Shown here piece by piece: positions 28,497-37,862 of a DNA stretch of 64,000 bases. The notes below the pieces were generated by a model that saw only the letters and a list, made by a program, of their open reading frames with translations, was not told the DNA's origin and searched no databases. The stretch's first letter is position 1. Each line of letters starts with the position of its first letter. A program made the position numbers and the translations under genes. This DNA comes from Marinactinospora thermotolerans DSM 45154 (GTDB taxonomy: Bacteria; Actinomycetota; Actinomycetes; Streptosporangiales; Streptosporangiaceae): assembly GCF_900167435.1 (NCBI RefSeq), contig NZ_FUWS01000006.1, positions 310,001-374,000 on the forward strand. Reading direction: 5' to 3'.

Positions 28497-28588
28497 CCCT
28501 GCCCCGCCGGTCCCTACGGGCCGCCTGTGGACCGGCCCCGCCCCGGCACCGTAGGCTCCCAGCGGGCGGCATCGGAGGGACTGGGCAC

Positions 28589-29851
28589 ATGGTCGCGAGA
28601 CCGAGGAACTGGGCGGGCAACATCGAGTTCACAGCGCGGCGGCTGGAGGAGCCCGACTCCCTCGACCGGCTGCGCGAGATCGTCACCGGCCACGACCGGG
28701 TGCGCGTGCTGGGCACCGGGCACTCCTTCAACCGCATCGCCGACACCACCGGCGTCCTGGTCTCGCTGCGGTCGCTGCCCCGGGTCGCCGACCTCGATCC
28801 CGCCCGCGGAACGGTCCGCGTCGACGGTGGGACGCGGTTGGACGAGCTGTGCGCGTTCCTGCGGCGCCACGGTCTGGCCCTGCCCGACCTCCCCTCCTCG
28901 CCGCACTTCACCGTCGCCGGGGCCTGCGCCACCGGGACGCACGGGTCGGCGCACGCGACCGGCACCCTGGCCTCCTTCGTGACCTCCGTCGAGCTGCTGA
29001 CCTGGGACGGTTCCACCGTCGTGCTGACCCACGGGGACGCCGACTTCGGCGGGGCGGTGACGTCGCTGGGCGCCCTGGGGGTGGTCACCGCGCTGTCCCT
29101 GCGGCCCTGTTCCGGCTTCGAGGTCGAGCAGCGGGTGTATGAGGAGGTCGGTTGGGACGTGCTGACCGACCGGTTCACCGACGTCTTCACGGCCGCCCAC
29201 GCCGTCAGCGCGTTCACCGACTGGTCCGCCCCCGTCCGCCTGTGGGTCAAACACCGCGTCGGCGCGCCCCGGGACGATCTGGGCTGGACGGGAGCGCGGG
29301 CCGCCGACGCCCCCCGGCACCCCATCGCGGGAATGCCCGCCGGCAACGCCACGGAGCAGTTGGGGACGGCCGGGCCGTGGGACGAGCGTCTCCCCCACTT
29401 CCGCGCCGGCTCGATGCCCAGCGCGGGCGCCGAGTTGCAGTCGGAGTACTTCGTCCCGCTCGCGGCGGCGGCGCCGGCGGTAGAGGCGCTGCGCGAGGCC
29501 GGCGCGGAGATCTCCCCCATGATCCAGACGGCCGAGATCCGCGTCGTCGCCGCCGACGACTGCTGGCTGAGCCCGTCCCACGGGCGGGACAGCGTCGCCT
29601 TCCATTTCACCTGGGTCCCCGAGCCTCGCGCGGTGGCCTCCGTCATCGCCCGGGTCGAGGAGGCGCTCGCCCCGTTCGATCCGCGCCCCCACTGGGGCAA
29701 GCTCTCCGCGCTCCCCCCGGAGGGGCTGCGGGCCTCCTATGAGTACTGGGACGACTTCCGTCGGCTGGTGGACCGGCTGGATCCGGTGGGAAGGTTCCGC
29801 AACGCGCTGATCGACCACTACTTCCCCGCGCCCTCGGGGCCGGCGCGCTGA
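28589..29851 (+). CDS. FAD-linked oxidase (alditol / D-arabinono-lactone oxidase family)
   Basis: A 420-residue VAO-type flavoprotein. The N-terminal FAD-binding domain has RVLGTGHSFNRIADT, where the histidine would carry covalent FAD in alditol oxidases, DGGTRLDEL and the pyrophosphate-binding ACATGTHGSAHA. The C-terminal ALO domain includes HFTWVP, RPHWGKL and YWDDFRRLVDRLDPVGRFRN. Such enzymes oxidise polyols or aldonolactones using O2 and release H2O2. The NWAGNIEFTA start resembles AldO/xylitol oxidases. ATG 28589 follows GGAGG with 10 nt spacing. It lies 92 nt behind the MMPL gene in the same direction, perhaps by read-through; no functional link is evident. Confidence 0.9.
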   Translation: MVARPRNWAGNIEFTARRLEEPDSLDRLREIVTGHDRVRVLGTGHSFNRIADTTGVLVSLRSLPRVADLDPARGTVRVDGGTRLDELCAFLRRHGLALPDLPSSPHFTVAGACATGTHGSAHATGTLASFVTSVELLTWDGSTVVLTHGDADFGGAVTSLGALGVVTALSLRPCSGFEVEQRVYEEVGWDVLTDRFTDVFTAAHAVSAFTDWSAPVRLWVKHRVGAPRDDLGWTGARAADAPRHPIAGMPAGNATEQLGTAGPWDERLPHFRAGSMPSAGAELQSEYFVPLAAAAPAVEALREAGAEISPMIQTAEIRVVAADDCWLSPSHGRDSVAFHFTWVPEPRAVASVIARVEEALAPFDPRPHWGKLSALPPEGLRASYEYWDDFRRLVDRLDPVGRFRNALIDHYFPAPSGPAR

Positions 29852-29890
29852 CGGCGCGTCCCGACGATCGCGACAACCGCGAGGAGGAGC

Positions 29891-30421
29891 ATGACCAGGT
29901 ACGCGGTGGTGCTGCGCGGGATCAACGTCGGTGGTCACCGCACGGTGCGGATGGCCGCGTTGCGGGAGCTGGTCGGCCGACTCGGCTACACCCGGGTCTC
30001 GACGCTGCTCCAAAGCGGCAATGTCGTGTTCGACGCGGCCGAGGGGGACCGGGAGGCGGTCGGCGCGGCCGTCGAGGCGCGCATCGCCACCGAGCTCGGC
30101 CTGGCCGTGGACGTCATGGTGCGCACCGTCGAGGACCTGCGCGGGATCGTGGCGGGCCTGCCCTTCCCGGACGCCACCGCGGCCACGTGCGCGGTGGCCT
30201 TCCTCCGTGGTCCCGTCGACAAAGCGGCCCTGGCCGGCCTCGCCCCGGGCTCCTTCGCCCCCGAGGAGATGGCCGTGGGCGAGCGTGAGCTCTACCTCCG
30301 CCTTCCTGCCGGCCTGGGGCGGGCCCGGCTGCCGGGGCTCGTGCAACGCCGGCTGGGGGTGCCGATGACGATTCGCAACTGGAGTACCACGGAGCGGCTT
30401 CTCGCTCTCGCCGAGGAGTAG
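29891..30421 (+). CDS. DUF1697 family protein
   Basis: A 176-residue protein of the DUF1697 family, cytosolic alpha/beta proteins of unknown function widespread in bacteria. The family signature is clear: YAVVLRGINVGGHRTVRMAAL at the N-terminus, LLQSGNVVF at about 40-48, and a C-terminal RNWSTTERLLAL. GAGGAGGAGC precedes the ATG. It begins 39 nt after the oxidase gene and may be co-transcribed with it. No active site has been defined for the family. Confidence 0.9.
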   Translation: MTRYAVVLRGINVGGHRTVRMAALRELVGRLGYTRVSTLLQSGNVVFDAAEGDREAVGAAVEARIATELGLAVDVMVRTVEDLRGIVAGLPFPDATAATCAVAFLRGPVDKAALAGLAPGSFAPEEMAVGERELYLRLPAGLGRARLPGLVQRRLGVPMTIRNWSTTERLLALAEE

Positions 30422-30601
30422 CCCCGTCCCGTTGTGGCGGTCTCCCGGTTCCGGCGCGATCCCGCCGCGGGCGGATTCTCCACCCCTGTAGGCGATTGGG
30501 CTTTACGTGGCTTTTTTCATACTTTCATGTTGTTTTGCCGGTTTCGTTCGGGGCATGAGTGCCGCTTCGGAAAAAATCCCGACCGTCTCCGGAGAACCCC
30601 C

Positions 30602-32113
30602 GTGGCAGAATCCGCCCCACCGATCGAGGACGAACCCACCGGCCGAACAGAACCCCGACCCCCCACCGACGCCTCCTTCCTCGGCCATCCGCGCGGCCTG
30701 AGGTCCCTGTTCGGCCTGGAACTGTGGGAACGCTTCTCCTACCTGGGCATGCAGGCCATCCTGGTGCTCTACTTCGCCGACACCGTGCTCAACGGCGGCC
30801 TCGGACTCGCCCCCTCCACCGCCGCCTCCCTCACCGCCGCCTACGGCACCCTGGTCTACCTCGTCTCGGTCGCCGGCGGCTGGCTCGCCGACCGCGTCCT
30901 CGGCTCCTACCGCTCCGTCCTGTGGGGCGGAATCCTCATCGCCGCCGGCCACTACACGATGGCCGTCCCCACCGGCGCGGCGACGTGGGCCGGACTCGCC
31001 CTGATCATCGCCGGCACCGGCCTGCTCAAGCCGAACGTCTCCACCATGGTGGGCAAGCTCTACGCCACCGACGACGAACGGCGCGACGCCGGCTTCGCCA
31101 TCTACTACACGGGCATCAACATCGGCGCCTTCCTCGGCCCGCTCGTCACCGGATTCCTCGGTCAAAAGATCGGCTACCACTGGGGCTTCTCCGCCGCCGC
31201 GATCGGCATGACCCTCGGCCTCGTCCAGTACGTCCTGGGGCGGCGCCACCTCGCCGGCCGCCGCGAGGGCGCCGAGTACCCCCTGCCGGCCCACGCCCTG
31301 CGCCGCGCCCTGTGGACGATCGGCGGCTGCGCGGGCGCGGTGGCCGTCGCCGCGGCCGTCGCCGGGGCCCTCGGCGCGCTCACCCTGGACCGCGTCGTCG
31401 ACCTGGTCTCCCTCGCCTCGGTGGTCGCCCCCGTCGTCTACTTCGCGGTCATGTTCCGCAGCCCGCGGGTGACCCGCCCGGAACGGGCGCGGCTGCGCCC
31501 CTACGTGGTGCTGTTCGCCGCCTCCGTGGTCTTCAACATGATCCTGTTCCAGGCCTACTCGGTGCTGACCCTGCTCGCCTCCGACCACGCGCGCACCGAC
31601 GTGTTCGGCTGGGACTTCCCCTCGACCTGGTACGGCTCCGTCCTGGGCGTCGTGGAGGTCGTGGGAGGGCCGCTCATCGCCGCGCTGTGGGTCGCGTTGG
31701 GGCGCCGCCAGCCGCACGCCTCGGCCAAGATCGCCACGGGTGTGATCCTGGGCGGCCTGTCCTTCCTCGTGCTGGTCCCGGCGACGGCCGGGCGGACCGG
31801 GGAGTGGGAGATGGCCGCCTGGTGGCTCATCGCCTCCTTCGCCCTGCTCGGCATCGGTGACGTCATCCTCCAGACCACGGGCATGTCGGCCACGACCAAG
31901 CTCGCCCCCGCCGCCTTCGCCGGACAGACCATGGCCCTGTGGTTCCTCTCCCTGGCCCTGGCCAACGGCATCCAGGCCCAGGTCGTCCGCTTCTACGGCG
32001 AGGTCCCCGACCCCGTCTACTTCGGTGTCACCGGCGCCGTCGCCGTCGTCGCCGGGATCGCCATGATCGCCGCCGGCCCCTGGCTGCGCCGCACGATGCA
32101 CCCCGTCCACTGA
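30602..32113 (+). CDS. POT-family proton-dependent oligopeptide transporter
   Basis: A 503-residue PTR/POT member of the major facilitator superfamily, importing di- and tripeptides with protons. Diagnostic features are the FGLELWERFSYLGMQAILVLYF motif in helix 1 (ExxERFxYYG equivalent), GGWLADRVLGSYRS after helix 2, and the long PTR2 signature FAIYYTGINIGAFLGPLVTG. About 12-14 helices follow. GTG 30602 (VAESAPPIEDEP) was chosen because homology begins shortly after it; an in-frame upstream extension has no family similarity. It is followed after 23 nt by an S15-type hydrolase gene, suggesting joint peptide uptake and breakdown. Confidence 0.92.
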   Translation: MAESAPPIEDEPTGRTEPRPPTDASFLGHPRGLRSLFGLELWERFSYLGMQAILVLYFADTVLNGGLGLAPSTAASLTAAYGTLVYLVSVAGGWLADRVLGSYRSVLWGGILIAAGHYTMAVPTGAATWAGLALIIAGTGLLKPNVSTMVGKLYATDDERRDAGFAIYYTGINIGAFLGPLVTGFLGQKIGYHWGFSAAAIGMTLGLVQYVLGRRHLAGRREGAEYPLPAHALRRALWTIGGCAGAVAVAAAVAGALGALTLDRVVDLVSLASVVAPVVYFAVMFRSPRVTRPERARLRPYVVLFAASVVFNMILFQAYSVLTLLASDHARTDVFGWDFPSTWYGSVLGVVEVVGGPLIAALWVALGRRQPHASAKIATGVILGGLSFLVLVPATAGRTGEWEMAAWWLIASFALLGIGDVILQTTGMSATTKLAPAAFAGQTMALWFLSLALANGIQAQVVRFYGEVPDPVYFGVTGAVAVVAGIAMIAAGPWLRRTMHPVH

Positions 32114-32136
32114 AGACCGATCGGAACGTCCCTGAC

Positions 32137-34194
32137 ATGCGCCTTCGCACCGACTTCCCGTACGAGACCACCCGCTCGGACGTCTGGATCCCGCTGCCGG
32201 ACGGCACCCGGCTGTACGCGCGGATCTGGCGTCCCGTCACCGACACGCCCGTCCCGGCGCTGCTGGAGTACCTGCCCTACCGGCTCGGCGACTGGACCGC
32301 ACCCCGCGACGCCCAACGCCACCCCTGGTACGCGGGCCACGGCTACGCCTCCGTCCGCGTGGACGTGCGCGGCCACGGCGACTCCGAGGGCCTGCCCGGC
32401 GACGAGTACTCCGACACCGAGATCGACGACGGTGTCGCCGTCGTCGAATGGCTGGCCGCCCAACCCTGGTGCAACGGCCGCGTCGGCATGTTCGGGATCT
32501 CCTGGGGCGGCTTCAACAGCCTCCAGATCGCCGCGCGGGCGCCCGAACCGCTGAAGGCGATCGTCACCGTCTGCTCCGCCGACGACCGCTACGACAACGA
32601 CGTCCACTACATGGGCGGCTCGGTGCTCGCCGTGGACATGCACGCCTGGGCGGCGACCATGCTCGCCTTCGTCTCCCGGCCGCCGGACCCGACCCGGGTG
32701 GGCGCGCGCTGGCGGCAGATGTGGCTGGACCGTCTCGAAGCGGTCGAGCCGTTCAGCCACACCTGGCTGGCCCACCAGTCCCGTGACGACTACTGGCGGC
32801 GCGGCAGCGTCTGCGAGGACTACTCCGCCATCACCGCGGCGGTGCTCGCGGTCGGCGGATGGCACGACCCCTACCGCGACACGGTGCTGCGGCTCGTCGA
32901 GCACCTCGACGCGCCGGTGCGCGGGCTCATCGGCCCGTGGTCCCACCAGTACCCCGACCGTGGGCTGCCGCCCGGTCCCGCGATCGGTTTCCTCCAGGAG
33001 ACGCTGCGCTGGTGGGACCGCTGGTTGAAGGAGCCGGCCGAGCGGGGGGCGGACGCGGCCGAGCGGCCCGACGTCATGTCCGAACCGCTGCTGCGCTCCT
33101 GGATCAGCGAGTCGCACCCTCCGGCCACCACCTACCCGGTCCTTCCCGGACGCTGGGTCGGCGACGACACGTGGCCGTCGCCCGCGGTCACGATGACGCC
33201 CTTTGGACTCGGCCGCGAGCTGGCACCGGGCGCGCCCGTCACCGCCGACGGCACGATCCCGGTCGTCTCGCCGCAGCACACCGGGATCGACGCCGGACGG
33301 TTCTTCCCGTTCGGCAACGACGCCGACCTTCCCCCCGACCAACGCGAGGAGGACGGCCGCTCGGTGTGCTTCGACTCCGCGCCGTTGGAGGAGCGGGTGG
33401 AGATCCTGGGCCGGCCCCGCGTCCGGCTGCGCATCCGCTGCGACGCCCCCCGGGGCCAGGTGATCGCCCGCCTCCTCGACGTCGCCCCCGACGGATCGTC
33501 CACGCTGGTCACCCGGGGCGTCCTCAACCTGCTCGCCCGCCACGGCAGGGACCGGGCCGTCGAGTGGGAGCCCGGGGCGACCGAGGACGTCTCCTTCGAC
33601 CTCAACGGCATCGGGCACGCCTTCCCGCCCGGGCACCGCGTCCGGCTCGCCCTCTCGTCGGCCTACTGGCCGTGGATCTGGCCCCACCCCGACGCCGCCG
33701 GCTTCGCCGTCGATCCGCGCGCGAGCGCCCTGGACCTGCCGGTGCGCGACCCCGCGGCCGACGCCGGGGCCGCCCCGATCCGGTTCGAGGAGCCGGAGCA
33801 GGCCGAACCGCTCGGCGTGGTCACGCCCGAGGCCGCGGAGCAGCGTCCCGAACGCCGCGTGGTGCGGGACGTCCGCAGCGGGGAGTGGCGGCTGGAGGTC
33901 GATCCGCGTTACGGCGGTACCCGGATCTACCCCGATGGGCTGGAGTTCACCGAGGACGCGCTGGAGACCTACGTCATCCGCTCCGACGACCCCCTGTCCG
34001 CCCGCACCCGGTCGGACTGGTCGATCCGGCTGCACCGGCCCGACATCGGCTGGGACGCGCGGGTGCGGACCCGTTCGGAGATCACCGCCACGGCGACGGA
34101 GTTCGTCGCCTCCAGCGAGGTCACCTGCCTCGACGGCGACGAGACGGTCTTCCACCGCACTTGGGAGCGGCGCATCCCCCGCACCGCGGGCTAG
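32137..34194 (+). CDS. CocE/NonD (S15, X-Pro dipeptidyl-peptidase-like) hydrolase
   Basis: A 685-residue serine hydrolase. The N-terminal alpha/beta-hydrolase domain carries the nucleophile in MFGISWGGFNSLQ (about 127), the acid in VGGWHDPY and the catalytic histidine in GPWSHQYP. The C-terminal PepX_C jelly-roll spans about 380-550, and an extra C-terminal segment ends near EVTCLDGDETVFHRTWER. Family members cleave X-Pro dipeptides, cocaine-like esters or beta-lactam esters; the sequence does not decide between these. Its position directly behind a peptide transporter favours a peptidase or amidase role. ATG 32137 is the natural start (MRLRTDFPYETTRSD) but has only a weak ribosome-binding site, consistent with translation after the upstream gene. 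Confidence 0.88.
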   Translation: MRLRTDFPYETTRSDVWIPLPDGTRLYARIWRPVTDTPVPALLEYLPYRLGDWTAPRDAQRHPWYAGHGYASVRVDVRGHGDSEGLPGDEYSDTEIDDGVAVVEWLAAQPWCNGRVGMFGISWGGFNSLQIAARAPEPLKAIVTVCSADDRYDNDVHYMGGSVLAVDMHAWAATMLAFVSRPPDPTRVGARWRQMWLDRLEAVEPFSHTWLAHQSRDDYWRRGSVCEDYSAITAAVLAVGGWHDPYRDTVLRLVEHLDAPVRGLIGPWSHQYPDRGLPPGPAIGFLQETLRWWDRWLKEPAERGADAAERPDVMSEPLLRSWISESHPPATTYPVLPGRWVGDDTWPSPAVTMTPFGLGRELAPGAPVTADGTIPVVSPQHTGIDAGRFFPFGNDADLPPDQREEDGRSVCFDSAPLEERVEILGRPRVRLRIRCDAPRGQVIARLLDVAPDGSSTLVTRGVLNLLARHGRDRAVEWEPGATEDVSFDLNGIGHAFPPGHRVRLALSSAYWPWIWPHPDAAGFAVDPRASALDLPVRDPAADAGAAPIRFEEPEQAEPLGVVTPEAAEQRPERRVVRDVRSGEWRLEVDPRYGGTRIYPDGLEFTEDALETYVIRSDDPLSARTRSDWSIRLHRPDIGWDARVRTRSEITATATEFVASSEVTCLDGDETVFHRTWERRIPRTAG

Positions 34195-34488
34195 AACAGC
34201 GGCCGGGCGGTGGGCGGGGCTGCGGCACCCACCACCCGGCGCGTCTCGCGGTCCTGGTGACCGCCCCGCGCGCCCGCACCGCATCCGCCGAGGCCGGCGG
34301 TGTGCCCCGGCGGCGTGGCGGCTCCGGCCCGTTGGGGCGCCGCCACGCGTTGGCGGCGCCCCGTCGTGGTCCCCTCACCCGCCCGGTACGCGGTCTCCTC
34401 CCCGCCCCGGCTTCCCGCGAGGACGGGCCGCCGCCAGGAGACGACAGAGCGTCTTGTCGACAAAGGGGCGGCCTGCGAACATCTGAGC

Positions 34489-35556
34489 ATGCACCCCAGC
34501 TCTCCGGCGTCCACGCCCCTGCGGTCCGCTCGCGACCGCTTCGCCCCCGAGGGCGTCTTCCTCAACACCGCCACCTACGGTCTTCCTCCCGCCGAGGCGA
34601 CGGAGGCGGTGGTCGCCCTGGAACGCGACCGCGCGGCGGGCCGGCTCGACCCGGCCGCCTTCGACACGATCGTGGCCCGGGGCAGGCGGGCCTTCGCCCG
34701 GCTCATCGGCGTTCCCGACCAGCGCGTCGCCATCGGCCCCCAGGCGTCCCACTTCGTCGGTCTGGTCGCGGCGTCGCTGCCCTCCGGCGCCGAGGTCGTC
34801 GTCGCCGACGGCGACTTCACGTCGTTGCTGTTCCCGTTCCTCGTGGCCGAGCGGCGCGGGGTGCGGGTGCGTTCGGTCCCGCTGGAACGGATCGTCGAGG
34901 AGGTGACGCCCGCCACCTCTCTGGTGGCCGTGTCCGCGGTGCAGTCCGCTGACGGACGTATCGCCCCGGTCGAGGACCTGATCACCGCCACGTCGGGGAA
35001 CGGGGCCCGGCTGCTGCTGGACGTCACCCAGTCGGCCGGATGGCTGCCGCTGCCCGCCGAACGGGTCGACCTGCTGGTCTGCTCCGGTTACAAGTGGTTG
35101 CTCGGTCCGCGTGGGACGGCCTTCCTCGCCGGAACGGAGGAGGCGCTGGCCTCGCTCGTCCCCTTCGCCGCGGGCTGGTTCGCGGGAGCCCAGGTGTGGG
35201 AGTCCATCTACGGGCTGCCACTGCGGCTCGCGACGGATGCCCGTCGCCTCGACCTGTCCCCGGCGTGGGCGTCGTGGGCCGGCCACGTTCCGGCGCTGGA
35301 ACTGCTCGCGGAACTGGGGGAGGCGGCCGTGGGCGCGCACAACCGCGCGCTGGCCGACCGTTTCCGGGCGAGCCTGGGGCTGGAGCCGGCCGGATCGGCG
35401 ATCGTCTCCGTCGAGGCCGATCCGGGAGCCGTCGACCGCCTGGCCGATGCGGGGGTCCACGCCGCGGCCCGCGCGGGGCGGGTCCGCTTCTCGTTCCACC
35501 TCTACAACGACGAAACCGATGTGGAGCGGGCGGTGAAGGTGTTGACCGACCGCTGA
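34489..35556 (+). CDS. Class V aminotransferase-fold PLP enzyme
   Basis: A 355-residue fold-type I PLP protein of the class V aminotransferase/cysteine desulfurase superfamily. The N-terminus [11 protein letters not shown], the [13 protein letters not shown] segment (PLP-pyridine Asp and Gln/Ser) and the Schiff-base lysine in [15 protein letters not shown] are all present. A C-terminal small domain ends with [19 protein letters not shown]. No cysteine-loop typical of NifS is visible, so the exact reaction (desulfuration, C-S lyase as in EgtE, or transamination) is open. ATG 34489 has no good Shine-Dalgarno and may be leaderless. A 294-bp gap precedes it with no recognisable gene. Confidence 0.85.
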   Translation: MHPSSPASTPLRSARDRFAPEGVFLNTATYGLPPAEATEAVVALERDRAAGRLDPAAFDTIVARGRRAFARLIGVPDQRVAIGPQASHFVGLVAASLPSGAEVVVADGDFTSLLFPFLVAERRGVRVRSVPLERIVEEVTPATSLVAVSAVQSADGRIAPVEDLITATSGNGARLLLDVTQSAGWLPLPAERVDLLVCSGYKWLLGPRGTAFLAGTEEALASLVPFAAGWFAGAQVWESIYGLPLRLATDARRLDLSPAWASWAGHVPALELLAELGEAAVGAHNRALADRFRASLGLEPAGSAIVSVEADPGAVDRLADAGVHAAARAGRVRFSFHLYNDETDVERAVKVLTDR

Positions 35557-35563
35557 GGTCCGG

Positions 35564-35590
35564 GTCCGGGGCCGAGACCGGCCCCCGGAC
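35564..35590. terminator. Bidirectional hairpin terminator
   Basis: GTCCGGGGCC (35564-35573) pairs with GGCCCCCGGAC (35580-35590) with one bulged base around a GAGACC loop. It sits in the 41-bp gap between convergent genes. Confidence 0.7.
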
Positions 35591-35597
35591 CGCAGGG

Positions 35598-36425
35598 TCA
35601 CCTGCCGAGGAACTCCAGCAGGTCCCGGTTGAACTTCTCCTTGTCCCCGGGGACGTTGGCCAGACCGTGGGACCCGCCCTCGTAGACCTTGTAGGTGCAG
35701 TCGGGGATGATCTTCGAGGACTTCGCCCCGGCCGCCGCGATGGGCACGACCTGGTCGTCGTCACCGTGGATCACCAGGGTGGGGACGTCGAACCTCTTGA
35801 GGTCATCGGTGAAGTCGGTGAAGCCGAATGCGTCCACGCACTTCACGCCGGCCTGGATGCTCTCCTGCATCGCCATGAGCCAGAAGGAGTCCCGGTTGCC
35901 CTGGGTGACCTTGTTCCCGGGACGGTTGGCGCCGAAGAAGGTCTCGGAGGCGTCCTTCCAGAACTGTGACCGCTCCTTGAGGATGCCGGCCTTGATGTCC
36001 TCGAACACCTCCTCGGGTGTGCCCTCGGGGTTGGTGTCCGACTTGATCATGACCGGCGGGATCGCCGCCAGCAGGACCGCCGACCGGATCCGGGAGGTCC
36101 CGTGCCGCCCGATGTAGCGGGCCAGTTCACCACCGCCCATCGAGTGGGCCACGAGGGTGACGTCGCGCAGGTCGAGGTGGCCGATCAGATCGGCGAGGTC
36201 GTCGGCGAAGGTGTCGAAGTCGTAGCCGCCCCAGGGCTGACTGGACCGGCCGTGCCCGCGCCGGTCGTGGGCGATGCCGCGGTAGCCGTTGTCGGCCACG
36301 CACTTCATCTGGTCCTCCCAGGCGTCGGCGTTGAGCGGCCAGCCGTGGATGAACACCACCGGACGGCCGGACCCCCAGTCCTTGTAGAAGATCTCGTTGC
36401 CGTCGCGGGTCGTGACGTAGGCCAT
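35598..36425 (-). CDS. Alpha/beta hydrolase (cofactor-free haloperoxidase/arylesterase type)
   Basis: A 275-residue alpha/beta hydrolase of the non-heme haloperoxidase/esterase branch. The oxyanion segment is FIHGWPLNADAW, the nucleophile S98 is in VAHSMGGGELARYIGRHG, the acid is in LVIHGDDDQVVPI, and the histidine is in EGGSHGLANVPG. Length and the DRRGHGRSSQPW strand are typical of chloroperoxidase/arylesterase enzymes, cytosolic proteins hydrolysing small esters and, in vitro, forming peracids. ATG 36425 follows TGAGGAGACAGC. Its codon use includes more AAG/AAC and fewer extreme GC3 runs than neighbours, hinting at a slightly different history. No partner is apparent. Confidence 0.9.
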   Translation of the reverse strand: MAYVTTRDGNEIFYKDWGSGRPVVFIHGWPLNADAWEDQMKCVADNGYRGIAHDRRGHGRSSQPWGGYDFDTFADDLADLIGHLDLRDVTLVAHSMGGGELARYIGRHGTSRIRSAVLLAAIPPVMIKSDTNPEGTPEEVFEDIKAGILKERSQFWKDASETFFGANRPGNKVTQGNRDSFWLMAMQESIQAGVKCVDAFGFTDFTDDLKRFDVPTLVIHGDDDQVVPIAAAGAKSSKIIPDCTYKVYEGGSHGLANVPGDKEKFNRDLLEFLGR

Positions 36426-37230
36426 GCCGCTGTCTCCTCAGTACGTTCCGTCGAGAGTGACGACCGTGCCCGCCCGGCCTCGTCGGCGTGGCGGACCGTC
36501 GTTCTCAGCGGCGCTACCCACGGCCCGTCGACCGGTCGCCCTCGCGCGAGTACGGAGATCTTTACCGTGGCTTCCTATGAGGACGGCGCGGTTCGGGGAG
36601 GGGTGTCTGGCCGGAGACATCGAGGGGTCGGGCGCGGGCGATGGCCCGGTCCGGCCCCGGTACGGGAGACGGCCGTCCGATCAGGCGTGGCGCGCCGTCA
36701 CGGTGTCCGTGTACCGCCTGGTGGACCGACCGTCCTCCTGGCTGCCGAGGCCGAAGATCCCCCTGCGGACCGTGGCGAGCCCGTCGGTGGGCACGTCGTC
36801 GTGGACAGGCGTCTCCGCCTGCGTCCCGTCGAGTTCCGGGACGGTCACCGGCGTCGCCGTGCGCTCCCGGCCACCGGCCGGGAGGGTGGTGTCTCCCGCG
36901 GTGCTCCGCCGATCGGACCAGACGGTCGGGACCGGGACCGCGCGGCACGGTGGCGACGGCCTCGGGCGTTTCTCCCCGTGTCCCGCGTTCGCCGTGGAGC
37001 CGTTGGCCGCGTCGACCGCCGGCGTCGTGGCGGTGAGCGGCGCCTGCCGTTCCCCGTCCTGTCCGACGCCCCCGGGCCCGCGGCTCACCGTCCTGCCGGG
37101 CGGGTCCCCGGTCCGGCCGGTCGTGGCAGGTGTCCCGGTGGACCGTGGCCCGTTCAGGGGTGAGCCCCCGCCTTCGGCTCCGCGTCTCGGCGCGCGATCT
37201 TGCCCGCCGGTATCCGGCCGGACGAGGGCG
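36426..37230. other. Gene-poor stretch, probable decayed DNA
   Basis: About 800 bp upstream of the hydrolase. Long open frames exist on both strands simply because stop codons are rare at this GC content, and none resembles a known family. Immediately downstream lies an integrase remnant and then a tRNA gene, so this is plausibly the eroded residue of an integrated element. Confidence 0.4.
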
Positions 37231-37382
37231 CGGGGCCGCGCCACGGCGACCATGACGCTCGACACCTACGGGCATCCATCCCTGATCGACTCGACGAGAT
37301 GGCCGATGCGCTGGGCGCGCTCCGGACCAAGACGACCGCCAGGAAAGGCGAAGAGCCGACCGCCCCCGACCGTGTGCAGTGA
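37231..37382 (+). pseudogene. Tyrosine-recombinase (phage integrase) 3' remnant
   Basis: One frame gives ATATMTLDTYGH, the C-terminal active-site tyrosine region of actinobacterial tyrosine integrases (usual form ATMTLDTYGHL). The homologous tail PDRLDEMADALGALRTK continues in a different frame and ends in TGA at 37380-37382. A one-base change near 37275-37280 explains the shift. Upstream of the TYGH motif there is no HDLRH box or other integrase core, so only the 3' end survives. It points at the 3' end of tRNA-Ser(CGA), 77 nt away, as expected for an integrase that used this tRNA as attachment site. Confidence 0.75.
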
Positions 37383-37459
37383 ATGTGCAACGGCCGGACG
37401 CGACCGGCTCTCTCAACCTCTTCGGCCCTCCGTCCGCCTGCGCAGACTCCGGCCTTCAG

Positions 37460-37544
37460 CGGTGGAGGAGGGATTTGAACCCTCGGAAGGTCTCCCTTCA
37501 CGCGCTTTCGAGGCGCGCGCACTCGGCCACTATGCGACTCCACC
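37460..37544 (-). tRNA. tRNA-Ser (anticodon CGA)
   Basis: On the minus strand 85 nt fold as a class II tRNA. The acceptor stem is GGTGGAG with CTCCACC, the discriminator is G, the variable arm is long (GAAGGGAGACCTTC), and the T-loop is GGGTTCAAATCCC. The anticodon loop CCTCGAAAG gives CGA, reading UCG. TAGAGT lies 8 nt upstream of the 5' end as a possible -10. Its 3' end faces the integrase remnant. Confidence 0.95.
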
Positions 37545-37862
37545 GCGACCAACTCTACCGGAGTTCACCCGATGCTCGGTACGGATCATCCGCCCCTGGC
37601 GGCCTTCCTCATGAGTGGTGTCGGTTACCGGGGACCACGGGCGGACCGTTCGTGGGGGCGTCCGGCGAGAAGGGACGCGGCCCCGCCGGCGGGTACCGCC
37701 GCCGGGTCCTTCCGCTGTCGTCGTTCCCGCGCCCGGGGACCGGGGCCGAGCCCGGCGGCCCGACAGACGGAACGGTCGAGCGCTCCCCGACACGTTCTTC
37801 GGTCCCTCCCCCGCGGGCCCGCTCTCCCAACGGGCCGCGACCGGGGCATCGCGGGCCCGTCG
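37545..37862. other. Intergenic stretch upstream of tRNA-Ser(CGA)
   Basis: This 318-bp gap between the tRNA gene and the tadA stop codon holds no frame I can support. It should contain the tRNA promoter; beyond the TAGAGT element noted there I see no distinct signal. Confidence 0.4.

Noticed and set aside
36681-37265. 194-codon minus-strand frame near the integrase remnant
   Set aside because: Threonine/proline/arginine-rich noise without family features, antisense to the integrase tail.
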